This document shows, piece after piece, positions 10,130 through 21,420 of a stretch of 64,000 nt of DNA; the stretch's first letter is position 1; every line of letters begins with the position of its first letter. Position numbers and translations under genes: made by a program. The notes under the pieces were generated by a model that made no database searches, had not been told where the DNA came from, and saw only the letters and a list, made by a program, of their open reading frames with translations. Source of the DNA: Locusta migratoria (lineage: Eukaryota > Arthropoda > Insecta > Orthoptera > Acrididae); contig CM048748.1 of assembly GCA_026315105.1 (NCBI GenBank), positions 478,667,150 through 478,731,149 on the forward strand, written 5' to 3'.

Positions 10130-10316
10130 CACTCTGTTCATTCTGAAGAGGCGGCTCAAGGTCATTCTGCCGGCGCTCCGCACGTCACGTGATCACCCCC
10201 TCCCCTCCACAGCGCCTTTTACCCTCTCCCCAGCGCCGTCCATCCCTTCTGCAGTTCTACTACAGTGTGGTAGCGTTTCTCTGCGTTTCCGTTTAAATTT
10301 GTTACAATGTCGAGTC

Positions 10317-11693
10317 CAGGCGCGGCTCGTAATTAAAGGCTCTGAGGCGGAGCCGCCCGATGTGTTTCAATCGGGTAGTAGCCTTAAGGCTGCGCCTTGA
10401 GGTGTCGTTTAGCTCCATGTAGTGGAGGCTTGGGAGTGGGGGTTCGTTGGTGTATTGCTTTTATGGGCGTCTCAAAGGCTCCGAGCTTGTAGCCTAAGAG
10501 TGTCCTACCAACCTCCACACTACTTTCACGTTCTTCCGCTTACTTCAAAAGAGAATAAAGAGTGGCTGAAACTCCACTGTCGTATCTCTTGTCTCTGTAT
10601 ATGTCTATTACGTTTTGGTGTGCGGTTTACCACTCGTTAGTTTTACTGTTTTAATAGAGTTTTAGATAACTTTTTGTTTCTGATATTGGCTATTGTATCC
10701 AGTGTTAGAATAAGTTCGCAAATTTCTCACTAGAGTGCACTACAATGCGGTACCGTATAGTTTCACCACCTAGCGAGAGAGTTGCGAATGATTTAAGAAA
10801 AAAGCGCGCGAAATATGTCCCGTTACTTTCGATACCATTCTCGCTGATTTGAGTTTGCGGTTAACGTGTGTTATTAGTTTCGTCTTTTGTGCGTGTATTG
10901 TGGCTAAGTTTTAGTGACTTTTACTTCAAAATGATCTGCTAGAATCGATTTATGATGTATGCCTCAATCTCATTAGGAGTGAACTGTCGCAGACAAATTA
11001 CCTCGCAATCGAAGTTGACGAAACGACTGACTGTGCAAGTTTGTCTCAATTGGTCTTCATAATTCGCTATGAATTACTGGGGAAAATAAATGAAAGATTT
11101 ATTTCCTTTGTACGAGCGAAAAGCCACACTGCAGAGAATGTAACTGCAACAATTCTCTGCGAGCTGGAGAAAGTGAATATACACCAAAAACCGGAAAAAC
11201 TGATAGCTCAGTGTTACGACGGTGGTCTTATTATGAGTGACCGCAATAATGGAGTTCGGATAAGAATGAAAGAAGTGTATCAAAATGCGCACTTTATTCA
11301 CTGTAACTCACGATTATATATCACACCTCATGTTTACAATTCAAATTATCATAACATTAAGCAAGCAGCGTAGTTTATGCACACCACTTTAAAGATTCCT
11401 GCAAACGGTGTCCTTAGTACTGTTTATTGCGATAAAGTCTTGAGACGTAATATCAGTAGATAAAAGCTATCAGAGGACTTTATGTTGGTTTTAGCCTTTG
11501 ATTTTTAATTGCTTCTGAAACAGGAAGAAGGTGTAGTACGTAACGTTTCAGGTAAAATATGACATTGCCCCCCTCCACCCGCCTTTCTGGAACTAGTCGT
11601 GGTTACAGACTGATACGTAGCTCGAGGTCTAGGTTTGTTCCGATAGGTAAATGCCAGAGCCTTCCCTAGTATGAAAACCACGAGCCGCGCCTG
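10317..11693 (+). mobile_element. hAT element 1 (1377 bp)
   Basis: Terminal inverted repeats CAGGCGCGGCTCGT (10317-10330) and ACGAGCCGCGCCTG (11680-11693), with a further shared AGGCTCTG block inside each end. It is flanked by a perfect 8-bp duplication GTCGAGTC at 10309-10316 and 11694-11701, the hAT hallmark. It carries only part of a transposase. It lies in the first codons of the IS630-like transposase. Confidence 0.92.
10933..11373 (+). pseudogene. hAT (ZMYM1/DUF4371-like) transposase fragment
   Basis: The frame reads DLLESIYDVCLNLIRSELSQ, then YLAIEVDETTDCASLSQLVF, then KPEKLIAQCYDGGLIMSDRN and NAHFIHCNSRLYITPHVYNS. This is the catalytic-domain start of hAT proteins of the zinc finger MYM-type 1-like group: the Asp of VDETTD, the AQCYDG(A) block and the HC(H/N)xxxL block. 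About 147 residues remain of a family that normally exceeds 500. There is no start codon at the fragment's beginning, and the stop at 11371 follows IKQAA. The element needs a transposase supplied elsewhere. Confidence 0.85.
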
Positions 11694-11760
11694 GTCGAGT
11701 CTGAGTGATATTAGGCGTCAGTCGAAGGATATTGTGTAATAAGTGCGTAATTTTTTCAAA

Positions 11761-11984
11761 AAAATAAAAAAAAATAAAAAATAAAAAAAAGTTCTAATGT
11801 TTGTATAGTTTATGGGACTTAACTACAGAGTCATCAGTCCCTAAACTTACAGACTACTTATGAACTACTTACGAACTAGGACGGCACAAATATCGATGCC
11901 CGAGGGGGAATTCGAACCCCCGACCGTAGTGGCCGTGCAGATCGTGACTGGAGCGCCTCAGTCACCTCGGCCACCGCGGCCGGC
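11761..11984 (-). mobile_element. SINE-A inside the IS630-like transposase
   Basis: An A-rich stretch (11761-11790), then the tail and head of SINE-A in minus orientation. It is flanked by a perfect 13-bp duplication TAATTTTTTCAAA at 11748-11760 and 11985-11997. The plus-strand A-rich stretch at the tail side is opposite to the usual poly-A orientation, so it may be a separate slippage product. Confidence 0.9.
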
Positions 11985-13015
11985 TAATTTTTTCAAAGCG
12001 TTGGAAAACTGCCAAGAAAAGGTTTGCAACTTTTTCAGAGATACTCAAAAAAACAACCGCAGAAGCCTGTCAGGTGTCGGTAAGAAGTGCAACGCATCTG
12101 TGAGGAAGCGCGTAAAAGTGTAATCGAAAATGAAGATGTCCTAGGGCCAAGCTTTTCATCTCCAAGAAAAAAACATTACTCGCCAAAAGCCTGTCACAGA
12201 ATTATACGATTTCTAAAAAGACGTAATCCGCCGCTCAATCCAAGAATTTTACGATAATGGTGAATACCCAACACTTAAAAAACTTAAAGATCTTTTAAAA
12301 GATAAGATAGACTATGCAGGAGGTATTACATCTTTGCATAAAATTGTGAGAAAACTTGGCTTCAGATACAGAAGAGCTAATGACGGTCGAAGATTTTTGA
12401 TGGAGAGAAAAGATGTTGTAGCCGCAAGAGCCTCATTTTTAAGAAGAATGTTTGAAATAAGGAATGAAGATCATCCTCGACCTATCATTTACATCAACGA
12501 AACATGGGTAAATCAAAACCATTCTAAAAGTTTTATCGGGCAGGATTCTAAAAGAAACGGTGCTCTAAAGGTTCCATTAGGTAAAGGATCACGTCTGATA
12601 ATCTGCCATGCCGGATCGGCCAAATATGGTTTCATAGAGGGGGCAGAATTGGTGTTCCAGTCTAAAAGCGGTGTTGATTACCACCAAGAAATGAATAACA
12701 CAGTCGTTAGGGAATGGTTTACTGATCTCCTTCGAAGCCTGGAAGAAGGATGTGGGATAGTCAAGGACAATGCAAGCTATCATTCCATGCTTAGCCCTGC
12801 GGCAGGCGCGCGTAAGATTGTTACGTCAGCGGGCGCGGGCGGCATTCAGTGCCGCCTACATTTAAATACAAAGAAAAGCTTTTTTTTAATTTTTGGGTGG
12901 AATTAATTATTTATTGTGTATAATATCATTCTTAACAGCAACTTTTAATATAATCTGTATACATAAATTTCAGCAGTTTCATGCATTAATAACAGGAATA
13001 ACACAGTTTTGTTCC

Positions 13016-14489
13016 TTATTGTTTGGCATGAAACAAGACAGAAGTCATCTTGAAATCCGAAAAGACAATTCCAATTTCTACCGATCTGTTCGGCAAAAAT
13101 TCCGGAGGAATTTCCTTCTTGTTCTTTTTCAATGTTCCAATGAAAGTTAGCCCATTTTCTAAAAGATGCTGGGCTACAGGGTAACTACTGTAGTAGTTGT
13201 CCGTAGTTACATTCCTGTGAGTTCTCTTGATTGGCTCAACCAATCTCTTCACAGTATTCATTGGCTGGTTAGATGCAACATATGGTCCAGGATTATGTCT
13301 GCCACAGTATACTTCAAAATACAAAGATTAAAATGTCTTGCTATCGCACAATGCATACAACTTCAGTTCATACTTAGCGGGCATAAGAGCATGTACTGAA
13401 CAAAACCATAACGTCCGCGAAATGGGACAAACATTTCGTCTATGGTAGTGAACTCCCCTTGACTGCAGTTATTTCTGCAGTTGTTCAGAAATGCTGAGTG
13501 GAGATTGCGGATGGCAGCAAGTCTATCAGTTGCTAGTCGTTCTTTTCTTGTAGAAGTATCATCAAACCTGAGTGACCGGAGTAAGAACAGAAAGCACTTG
13601 TAGCTAAATGCTGCCCTTAGAATAATCATAGGCTTTTGAAATGTGGTGCTACAGAAGAATGTTGAAGATTAGGTGGGTAGATCGCATAACTAATGAAGAG
13701 GTACTGAACAGAATTGGTGAGAAAAGAATTTTTTGGCATACCCTGACTAAAAGAAGGGATCGCTTGCTAGGACACATTCTTAGACATCGGGGAATCGTAA
13801 ATTTAGCATTGGAGGGAAGCGTGCGGGGTAAAAATCGCAGACGAAGACCAAGAGACGCATATAGTAAGCAGATTCAAATGGATGTGGGTTGCCGTTCTTA
13901 TGAGGAGAATAATCATTCCTGTTTCATTTGATGCCCACAGTTCTAATACATTTGTGCGTCCTTCCTTTTGTACAGCAATGAGAAACAGTGCTCCTAAAAG
14001 ATCCGTTATTTCAGAAGCAGAAGTTGTTTGGCAATCTCTAGCCCTTGAGTAATTCACAGATGATCTCTTGTTATTTATGTACTTGTCTGTGTTTTCAACA
14101 ACATAATCAATTATCTCAGGACCAAAAAAATTCAGAAAACTTTCAATTTCAATTTTACCTTCTCTACCATTCAGTTTCGGGCCAGGTAGGACTTTGATTA
14201 TATTCTTACGTTTTGTTTTCCCTGGTAGTGGTAACGGATTATTTATCCACAAAGTTTCTTGGTCCGTACCAATATAAAAATGGCAGTCATCATGTTGCAT
14301 TCCTATCACTTCATTCTCGTCAACGCATGACTGCTCAGATTCGCTAGAATGAACAGCAGTTTCAATTATTTCTGCTTCCTCATCGCTGTGAGAGAAATAA
14401 GCATAATCATTTTCGTCAGATGATTGCAGAAGAAAACGCTCAATTTCTTCTGGTGTTAGTACTTTCCTCTGTGCGGACCTGGGAGACAA
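13016..14489 (-). pseudogene. piggyBac transposase, interrupted and C-truncated
   Basis: The start at 14489 gives MSPRSAQRKVLTPEEIERFL, then an acidic N-terminal region (ENDYAYFSHSDEEAEIIETA), then the core ending in NETGMIIL at the LINE insertion. It continues at 13629 with LRFDDTSTRKERLATDRLAA and FTTIDEMFVPFRGRYGF, which holds the first catalytic Asp. A frameshift and a stop follow near 13340-13385. The third segment (13324-13016) has RNVTTDNYYSSYPVAQHLLE with the second catalytic Asp, and KKNKKEIPPEFL. The frame ends at LFHAKQ, so the third catalytic Asp and the Cys-rich C terminus are missing. About 430 residues survive of a family of roughly 550-600. It is inactive. Confidence 0.92.
13630..13905 (+). 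mobile_element. RTE-like LINE internal fragment
   Basis: It codes for the C-terminal region of the RTE-like protein seen at 18451-18790: MWCYRRMLKIRWVDRITNEE, RDRLLGHILRHRGIVNLALE and GRRRPRDAYSKQIQMD-type sequence. It is flanked by a perfect 11-bp duplication AGAATAATCAT at 13619-13629 and 13906-13916, yet has neither the LINE 3' end nor an A-rich or TTG-type tail. Confidence 0.9.
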
Positions 14490-15639
14490 TAAATAATTCT
14501 AATACCAAAGCAATGTTAATAACTAAATCATCATACACCCACAGTGTTGTAAAACAAACCTTCTAATCATCAAAACACCCAACATTGGCGGCTACATGTA
14601 CTTACATTACCGGGCGCGTGCGGTACGCAGTGCCGTCTCGGTGCAGTCGTCCACTCCACAGGTCAGTCTCAGCTGTTATGGTGAGTACATTGGTGGCGCA
14701 GAAATGTACTTTGGTGCGTGACTAAACAATCGAAGCATATCTAGCACCATTGTTGCGTGCTCGTCACGTTGGCGTAATTATTGAAAGAAAACAAAATTGA
14801 CGGCACTATATGCCGCCACGCGCCCGCCGCAGGGTTAAAGAAAAAATTCCCAACTCAAGTTTCAAGAAAGCCGATATTTTGGAATGGCTGCAAAGCGACA
14901 GCATACCTCATGATCCCACACACACGATAGCCGAATTGCTTTGCGATGTCAGGCAACACAGCAGCAGTTTTAGGCGATTACGAGCATGATGATCTAGCTA
15001 CAGAAATGGGACATGAAGTGATACGGCTTGCTCCTTATCACTGTCAGTACAATCCCATTGAACTGATATGGGCTCAAATAAAGCCAGAGGTAGCAGAAAA
15101 GAATTATGCATTTAAAATTAGAGATGTGAGAAAATTACTGGAGGACGCCATTAAAAACGTGACAGTAGAAGATTGGCAGAACTGCATTGCCCATGCGGAG
15201 CGTTTGCAGGAAGAAGACTTTGCGAAGGAAGGACTTAGAGGTGAACAAATTCTGAGGATTTTAATAAATCTACGTGACGATGGTGACGAGACTACCAGTG
15301 ATGACGAAGATATTCTAGCCGATGTCCGCCCACCGTAGTTTCTGTTTAGTGAGTTACATATAACTTTTTCACTATTTGACTTTATTAATGTAATCATTTT
15401 CAGGTAATAACTCCTGGAGTGATGTACATTATATACATATCGCAACGAACGAAATGAAGGTCACTTAAATTTGATAAATTAATTTTAAAAACCGGCAGTG
15501 CTTATTATTGTTGGCGCGTTGTGTAAGCGGGCTGCCTGCGCAGTGAGCTGGCTAGGGAGTAGTGGAGGGGGAGGGAGGGTGTAGAGTGGGGACACAGCCG
15601 CGTGACCTTGAGCCGCCACTCCAGAGTGAACGCAGTCAC

Positions 15640-16080
15640 AGAGTAACGTACGCTTGTCTGTGACCGAGTGTAGCAGGTGTCGTGCGTTTCAGCACTGCGG
15701 CTGTCCACGCCGCAGGTGTCGCTACTTGGCGACTGCTGGCCGCCGTGGGGCCCCTCAGGGGTGTCCACGCACGCAGCGCAGCGCAGCGCAGGTATTCCCA
15801 CTTACTGTACGACGGCCGTGGGAGCTGGGGGTCCGCTTCCTGCCCGCCTGTTGCGTGCGCCGCCGCTTTCCTTTCATTTTCCGTCCACCGTGACCTCCAG
15901 GATTCCAGACAGGCTCGCCCGTATTGCGTGCGGAGGATGTCTCTAATTCCGCAGCTGCAGCGCGCCCGTACAAACTTAATATCCACCGGCTCTCATTAGT
16001 GACCCGACTTCACCTCAGAGAGGACACCGCACAGCGTACGGACGGCTCCGAGTCCACACGAGGCGTCCGCGTTAAAATGC
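15640..16080. promoter_or_regulatory. GC-rich islet
   Basis: CpG-rich compared with the surrounding AT-rich DNA, with repeated GCGCAGC words at 15775-15790. The open frames on both strands (to about 115 residues) overlap in several phases, as expected from stop-codon scarcity. It could be a regulatory or CpG-rich remnant; no gene is recognised. Confidence 0.25.
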
Positions 16081-18425
16081 ACGAGTGTTCTTTTGCTTTC
16101 AAAAGCCGAAACGTCTATGTAAAAATGCGGCAATCCTGTGCTTCTAAATCGTTCCGTTGCTTTACTTTAATCCTTTATTGGGAAGTGTATCAAGAAGCAT
16201 CAAAATTACTCACGGATATCTGCCATCTTATATATTAAAAGCATCTACGAAAACTAAAATCAGTCGGCCAATTTCCTTCATTTTTGTTTTAAACGAAATG
16301 TAATAATTCGCAGATTTGTCATGAAGAATCCGAAGTAACTCAAGTTTCTCCATCCTTTATTTGTATTCAAACGCGGTATCCTTCTGTCCTTGCACTCAAT
16401 ATTTTAATCGGTTTGTTTTACGATATCTTCGGTTCTAACTAAGGTACGCACTTATTTTTGATCTCAGGGGATCAAACTCTTTCATTTGCACTTTTAAACA
16501 CTTGCATTCATTGATTCTGAAGAAAGCTGTGTGTGAACATAACAATTTTACACCTTTCTTGTCATTCCACTAATGGTGCCAAGTATTCGCACTAGTGAGT
16601 TTTACTTTTCACCCCGGATGCCTTCAACCATTACTTATGCTCTCGTGTTTTGAATAAAGTTTCGCGCTATTTTTGGGATCCTTAGCAGACACGGCAAGCA
16701 TACGTTACCGATGTACTAGTTTCTTTCGCTTTTCGGTGCAACTTTCTCTTATGCAAGGGAAACTGTTTATAAACGGCTAGACGAAGCCTCGAAGGTGAGT
16801 TGTTGTGGAAAAGTGTGAGAGACCTCTTATCAACGACACTGCATATGGACTGGGAAGAGGCTGTCTGACGAATCATTTCGGAAAGGATAAGCAGTCCAGA
16901 AAGAGAATAGCATCTCCTGTGTTTGATATGTAACAGATTTTGTCACTGTGGGTGCTTGGGTGTAAAATGTAGAAATTGTGGTACTACTTCTACTAGCTTT
17001 GAAGCAAAAAGAACTCGTATTCAGACAGCTCACATAACATAGTGCACAGCTAATAGGAACAAAACAGTGGTATTCACATTGTACAGCCCATGCGTCTATT
17101 TTGGTCAATATTTGTGGCAGGGAAGAAATAATATTTTGAAAAACGAATCGTAATTATCCACATGGCCATACATGTCTAATGTAAGTAACGTAATACCTTT
17201 TCTTTGCGGTATTTCTGTGAGTGATCCCCGATTCAGTATAATCGTATCGCTGGGTTACAGGTTGACCTGAAAATGGACAAACATATCTCCGAAACTAGTC
17301 ACCATTAACAGTTCATATCCGTGTGAAAATTTTACGATCATTGAAAATAAATTGCTGTATTTGGTATTCATATTTGTTATATATACCAGCTCACTCATTT
17401 TCAACACAGCAGAAATATGGGCTCTGAGACACAAGCGGGATCTTATTATCAAATTAACACCTTACAAGATGACTTAAAATTTTTTGCAGGTATTTGACTC
17501 ACACGTAATTTTTCACTTTGTTTTGTGTTGGTCTTTATGGAGTCTACTATTTGGGATCCTTTGGTGGCTGAAAAAGATTTAAAATTTACTCAATTTCCTA
17601 AAAGTTCAGCCAATTTAGTAATTCGGCCTTCACCAAATCAAAGACCTTACCATTTCTGTCTTTCGTATATAAATAATTGTTCAACAGACAAGCACATTTT
17701 CATAATAAGAATTGCTCATGGAAAATGACAATACACGTGGTACAATCTTTAAGTTGTTGAGTTGGTTTTAGTCTCATTTTTAATAGAAATATGTCCAAAT
17801 TATATCTTTTCACAAGCCTTTTCGAAGATGTTCAAAAATGTTCGCAAGACAACACTAATCGATGTACAAGTAACCACTGTCAATATCGTTTGAAATATGA
17901 ATCATGTCATGCAGTGACTACACTTTTCCCGCGTAAACAAATATGATCCTTTTAAAGACAACACAGAAAACGTCCTATATATACTGTCTTACAGCAAACA
18001 ATTAATGCAGTGAATCAACTAAAGCAGGTAAATGAGATAGGTATCTTGCTGGGACATGACATGACGAAAAAGAATTATGTACTCCACCCTTGCAAACAGA
18101 AAGCATTGTTACAGCGTCTCGGAGTTTGCTCATAATGACCTCGGTTGTTTCTGTAACGATGCTTTCGATATCTACTGACAAAGCTTTAAGAGCGTTTGTC
18201 TGTTGTAATTTCAAGAACAGAAATTCAAATTAAAATTATTTATTTTGTAAGGAACTTTACGATAAGCTGTTTGATGGCAGATTTACGTGTGTAAATATTG
18301 TTCATAAATTAAAAAGTGCGCATGTCTTTATACGTTACAGAAAAGACAACCCCTCACACGTGGAAAATATTATGCGTAAGTGTCACAGCAGACAAATAAC
18401 TCTCTTCAAAGTTGTAACCAGTTCT
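16081..18425. other. Unassigned AT-rich stretch
   Basis: About 2.3 kb with no recognised repeat, domain or inverted repeat. Short frames (for example plus 17525-17728, minus 16830-17108) show nothing identifiable. This is one of the longest apparently unique stretches in the window. Confidence 0.45.
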
Positions 18426-19902
18426 TAGAATGTTGTTGTTATTATGGTCTTCAGTCCGAAGACTGGTTTGATGCAGCTCTCCACCCTATTCTATCCTGAG
18501 TAAGCCTTTTCATCTCCTCATAAGAACTACAACCCATATCCATTTGAATCTGCTTACTATATGCGTCTCTTGGTCTCCCTCTGCGATTTTTACCACACAC
18601 ACTTCCCTCCAATGCTAAATTTACGATTCCTCGATGTCTAAGAATGTGTCCTACCAAGCGATCCCAAGGTATGCCAAAATTTCCTTTTCTCGCCAATTCT
18701 GTTCAGTACCTCTTCATTAGTTATGTAATCTACCCACCTAATCTTCAGCATTCTTCTGTAGCACCACATTTCAAAACCCTCTATTCTCTTCCTGTCCGCG
18801 CTGTTTATCGTCCATGTTTCACTCCCATACAAGGCAACACTCCACGCAAATGCCTTCAGAAAAGACTTTCTTACACTTAAATTAATATTCGATGTTAGCA
18901 AATTTCTCTTTTTCAAAAATTCTTTTCTTCCCATTGCCATTCTGCGTTTTATATCCTCTGTACTGCAACTGTCATATGTTATTTTACTACCCAAGTAACA
19001 AAATTCATCTACCACCTTCATTGTTTCGTTACCAAATCTAAGTTCTTCAGCATCGCCTGATTTTCTAAAACTGCTTTCCATTATCTTTGTTTGCTCTTGT
19101 TAATGTTCATTTTATACGCTCTCTTCAACACACTGTCCATTCCATTCAACTGCTCTTCCAGGTCCTTTGCTGTCTCTGACAGAATTACAATGTCATCAGC
19201 AAAACGCAATGTTTTTATTTTTTCACCCTGAACTTTAATCCCTATTCCAAATTTATCCTTGCTTTCCTTCACCGCCTGCTCGATGAACAAATCGAATAAC
19301 ATCAGAGAAGCCGCGGTGGAATAGCCGAGCGGTCTAAAGCGTCTCGCTGCGGAGCGCGGTTGCTCGCCGTGGAGGTTCGAGTCCTCCCTCCCTGGGGCAT
19401 GGGTGTGGGTGTGTTGTCCTTAGGTTAGTTTATCTAGGTTTAAGTAGTTTGTAAGCTGCGGAATGATGACCACGCAGTTTGGTCCGATAGATTTAAACAT
19501 TTGAACATTTATCAGAGAAAGGCTACAACCCTGTCTTACTCCCTTCCCAGCTAATGTTTCCCTTTCATGTCCTTCGAGTCTAACAACTGCGCTCTGGGTT
19601 TTGTACACGTTGTAAATAACTTTCCTTTCCCTTTATTGTACCCCTGCTGACTTCAGATTTTTAAAGAGTGTATTCCAGTCAACATTGTCGAAAGCTTTTT
19701 CCAAATCTACAAAAGCTAAAAATGTAGGTTTGCCTTTCCTTAATCGATCTTCTAAGATAAGTCGTTAAGTGAGGATTGCCTCCCGGGTTCCTACGTTCCT
19801 CCTAAATCCGAACTGATCTTCCCCGATGTTAGCGTTTCCATTCTCCTGTAGACAATTTGTGTTAAAATTTTGCAACCATAACTTATCAAGCTGATGGTTC
19901 TT
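18426..19902 (-). pseudogene. RTE-like LINE, 5'-truncated, SINE-split
   Basis: Read from 19902 down: PRTISLISYGCKILTQIVYR (fingers), a degraded KAFDNVDW-type block, GKGVRQGCSLSLI, then a SINE, then LRFADDIVILSETAKDLEEQ (catalytic FADD motif), ELRFGNETMKVVDEFCYLGS, SVALYGSETWTINSADRKRI, MWCYRRMLKIRWVDYITNEE and RHRGIVNLALEGSVCGKNRR, ending NQSSD at 18451. The 3' end (18430-18480) has the TTGTTGTTATTATGGTCTTC and AGACTGGTTTGATGCAGCTC signature of a very common insect RTE-type LINE. Frameshifts and stops occur between segments; the endonuclease domain is absent. The role was reverse transcription and target-primed integration. Confidence 0.88.
19310..19510 (+). mobile_element. SINE-B inside the RTE-like LINE
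   Basis: Full head (TAGCCGAGCGGTCTAAAGCG, then GAGGTTCGAGTCCTCC) and tail, flanked by ATCAGAGAA at 19301-19309 and 19511-19519. A small CCTC duplication follows the B-box. Confidence 0.9.
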
Positions 19903-20207
19903 GGAATGTATCGCGTAACATGTAAATAATACACAACCTTGACAGGTTGTAGAAAAATTATGTCATAACAAATTACGTAAAGGGACTGATGAATTAATAG
20001 TTTAGTCCCCTTAAACAACAAAAAATTGTGTTAAATTGTGTCATTTTAAGTAGCAGCTCTGTAATTTTTTTATTCATGATATTTACAGAAGTCGTAGAAG
20101 AGTATGAAAGATTTATTTCAAACGAGCATTGCGCCCCGGCTTCGCGCGTATAATATGGGATGTAGCCTAAGCGACGTTTCACAGACGTCTCTTTGCGAAG
20201 CTTGTCA
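19903..20207. other. Unassigned sequence
   Basis: No feature recognised. The LINE similarity ends near 19902. Confidence 0.4.
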
Positions 20208-20555
20208 AATGTTCAAAAATGTATCGGACCAAACTGCGTGGTCATCAGTCCGTTGCTTACAAACTACTTAAACTGAGTTAAAATAACCTACAGGCCAACA
20301 CACGCACACCCATGCCCCAGGGAGAACTCGAACCTCCGACGGCGAGCAACCGCGCGCTCCGCAACAAAGCGCTTTAGACAGCTTTTTTTATTTACTTATT
20401 TTTATTTATTTTTTGCTCTGTGGGTAGTTCTTGTCCTCGCGGACGCTGATCCTGTTTGTTCGTTTTTCGTTCTACGTGTTCTTTGGCTCAGCTTTTTTAT
20501 TACAGAGAGCGCTGAGCCCCGGCGCTCGGCGCCGCTCGGCTACTCCACCGTGGCG
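20208..20555 (-). mobile_element. SINE-B split by a small A-tailed insert
   Basis: SINE-B tail and B-box region at 20208-20377 and head at about 20523-20555. The roughly 145 bp between them starts with a T-rich tail (20381-20412) and, read on the minus strand, begins GGGGCTCAGCGCTCTCTGTA and runs into an A-rich tail. This is the layout of a short retroposon inserted in minus orientation. No clean duplication was found at either level. Confidence 0.65.
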
Positions 20556-21015
20556 CCAATCTTGCCCCTTGCGGTCCAGCGATAAACGAACTTCTCTCTA
20601 TTCATAACTGCCATTCCCTCGACACAAACCCCGACTTTTGGAATCTGAAAAACGAATGCATTTTATGTCTATATTACACGAGACATATTTGAATGATTGT
20701 TAAAAGAGTATTTATTTTCGTATTTCGCGGCGTTTTCTTCACCACACTCACTCACTTCCACTCACCTTAATTAATTACGCACCTAAACCTTCCTCATGAA
20801 TCATACAGCCCATTGGTGAAAACCATATCGAAATCTGTAAAGTAGTTTCTGCGTTTATCGAGGACACACAGACAGATGCGGCGGCACGACTTGGTTTCAT
20901 AATGTGTATAGATATCTATAAAAGTCGATGTATGTATACTCGCTATGTATGTAGTGTGATTAAACAATGCATACAATGGTTATACAATCCTCAGCATGTT
21001 AAATGATATTTAAAT
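20556..21015. other. Unassigned sequence
   Basis: No feature recognised. Confidence 0.4.
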
Positions 21016-21026
21016 ACTGATATCAC

Positions 21027-21223
21027 GCCGGCCGCGGTGGCCGAGGAGACTGAGGCGCTTCAGTCACGGTCTGCACGGCCACTACGGTCGGGGGTTCGAA
21101 TCGCCCCTCGGGCATGGATATTTGTGCCGTCCTAGTTCGTAAGTAGTTCATAAGTAGTTTGTAAGTGTAGGGACTGATGACCCCGTAGTTAAGTCCCATA
21201 AGCTTTACAAACATTTGATTTGA
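21027..21223 (+). mobile_element. SINE-A
   Basis: Complete copy, flanked by an 11-bp duplication ACTGATATCAC at 21016-21026 and 21224-21234. Confidence 0.92.
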
Positions 21224-21299
21224 ACTGATATCACAATCTAACGTATTTGTAAAAGAAGTGTTTTATCCATTACAGCAACTGTTAAGATTATAAATAAAT

Positions 21300-21420
21300 G
21301 AATTGCAGCAACCAGTTGCTTGTCGTTGTTTATTTTGAACTTCAACGACCGGTTTCGGGCGCTTGAGTGCCCTTCTTCTGGTCTCTATACAGACCAACAG
21401 GTACATTTGTATACAATTAG
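21300..21420 (-). repeat. Repeat with ACCGGTTTCGGG hairpin motif
   Basis: The reverse complement reads CAGAAGAAGGGC, a loop, then GCCCGAAACCGG. This is the same layout as the motif in the foldbacks at 42.2-42.6 and 59.8-60.0 kb and at 58.24 kb. GGGC and GCCC can pair. The element boundaries are unknown. Confidence 0.45.

Larger units (their letters stand above)
12795..14834 (-). mobile_element. piggyBac-type element (2040 bp)
   Basis: Terminal inverted repeats CCCTGCGGCAGGCGCG (12795-12810) and the reverse-complement form CGCGCCCGCCGCAGGG (14819-14834; one base differs near the end). The right flank is TTAA (14835-14838) and the left is TTAG (12791-12794), so one copy of the canonical TTAA duplication has mutated. 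It encodes a broken piggyBac transposase on the minus strand, which is itself hit by a LINE fragment. Confidence 0.92.
10307..15338 (+). pseudogene. IS630/Tc1-like DDE transposase, split by three insertions
   Basis: The protein starts MSSLSDIRRQSKDIV across the hAT insertion point: the ATG is at 10307 and the frame resumes at 11702. It continues after a SINE (from 11998) with at least three frameshifts, runs through 12334-12790, and resumes after the piggyBac element at 14835 as KEKIPNSSFKKADILEWL. Landmarks are IYINETWVNQNH, HAGSAKYGFIEGAELVFQSK, KDNASYHSML and APYHCQYNPIELIWAQIK. The first catalytic Asp of the usual YxDETW motif is Asn here; the second Asp (KDNA) and the final Glu (NPIE) remain. 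Excising the piggyBac element with one TTAA rejoins HSML-KEK in frame. The family belongs to the Tc1/IS630 DDE superfamily and occurs widely in insects. It is inactive. Confidence 0.85.
10130..15638 (+). mobile_element. IS630/Tc1-like transposon carrying nested insertions
   Basis: The left end CACTCTGTTCATTCTGAAG then GGCGGCTCAAGGTCA (10130-10165) is mirrored at the right by GACCTTGAGCCGCC (15603-15616) and ACTCCAGAGTGAACGCAGT. A TA precedes the left end; the right boundary is approximate. Removing the three nested elements (10317-11693, 11761-11984, 12795-14834, each with one copy of its TSD) leaves about 1.84 kb coding one DDE transposase. The subterminal CACGTCACGTGATC block is shared with the small element at 37374-37524. 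Confidence 0.8.

Noticed and set aside
21150..21215. CTGATGA in the SINE tail hairpin read as a hammerhead core
   Set aside because: No GAAA strand follows the second helix, so the catalytic core is incomplete. The hairpin itself is kept as a structural finding.
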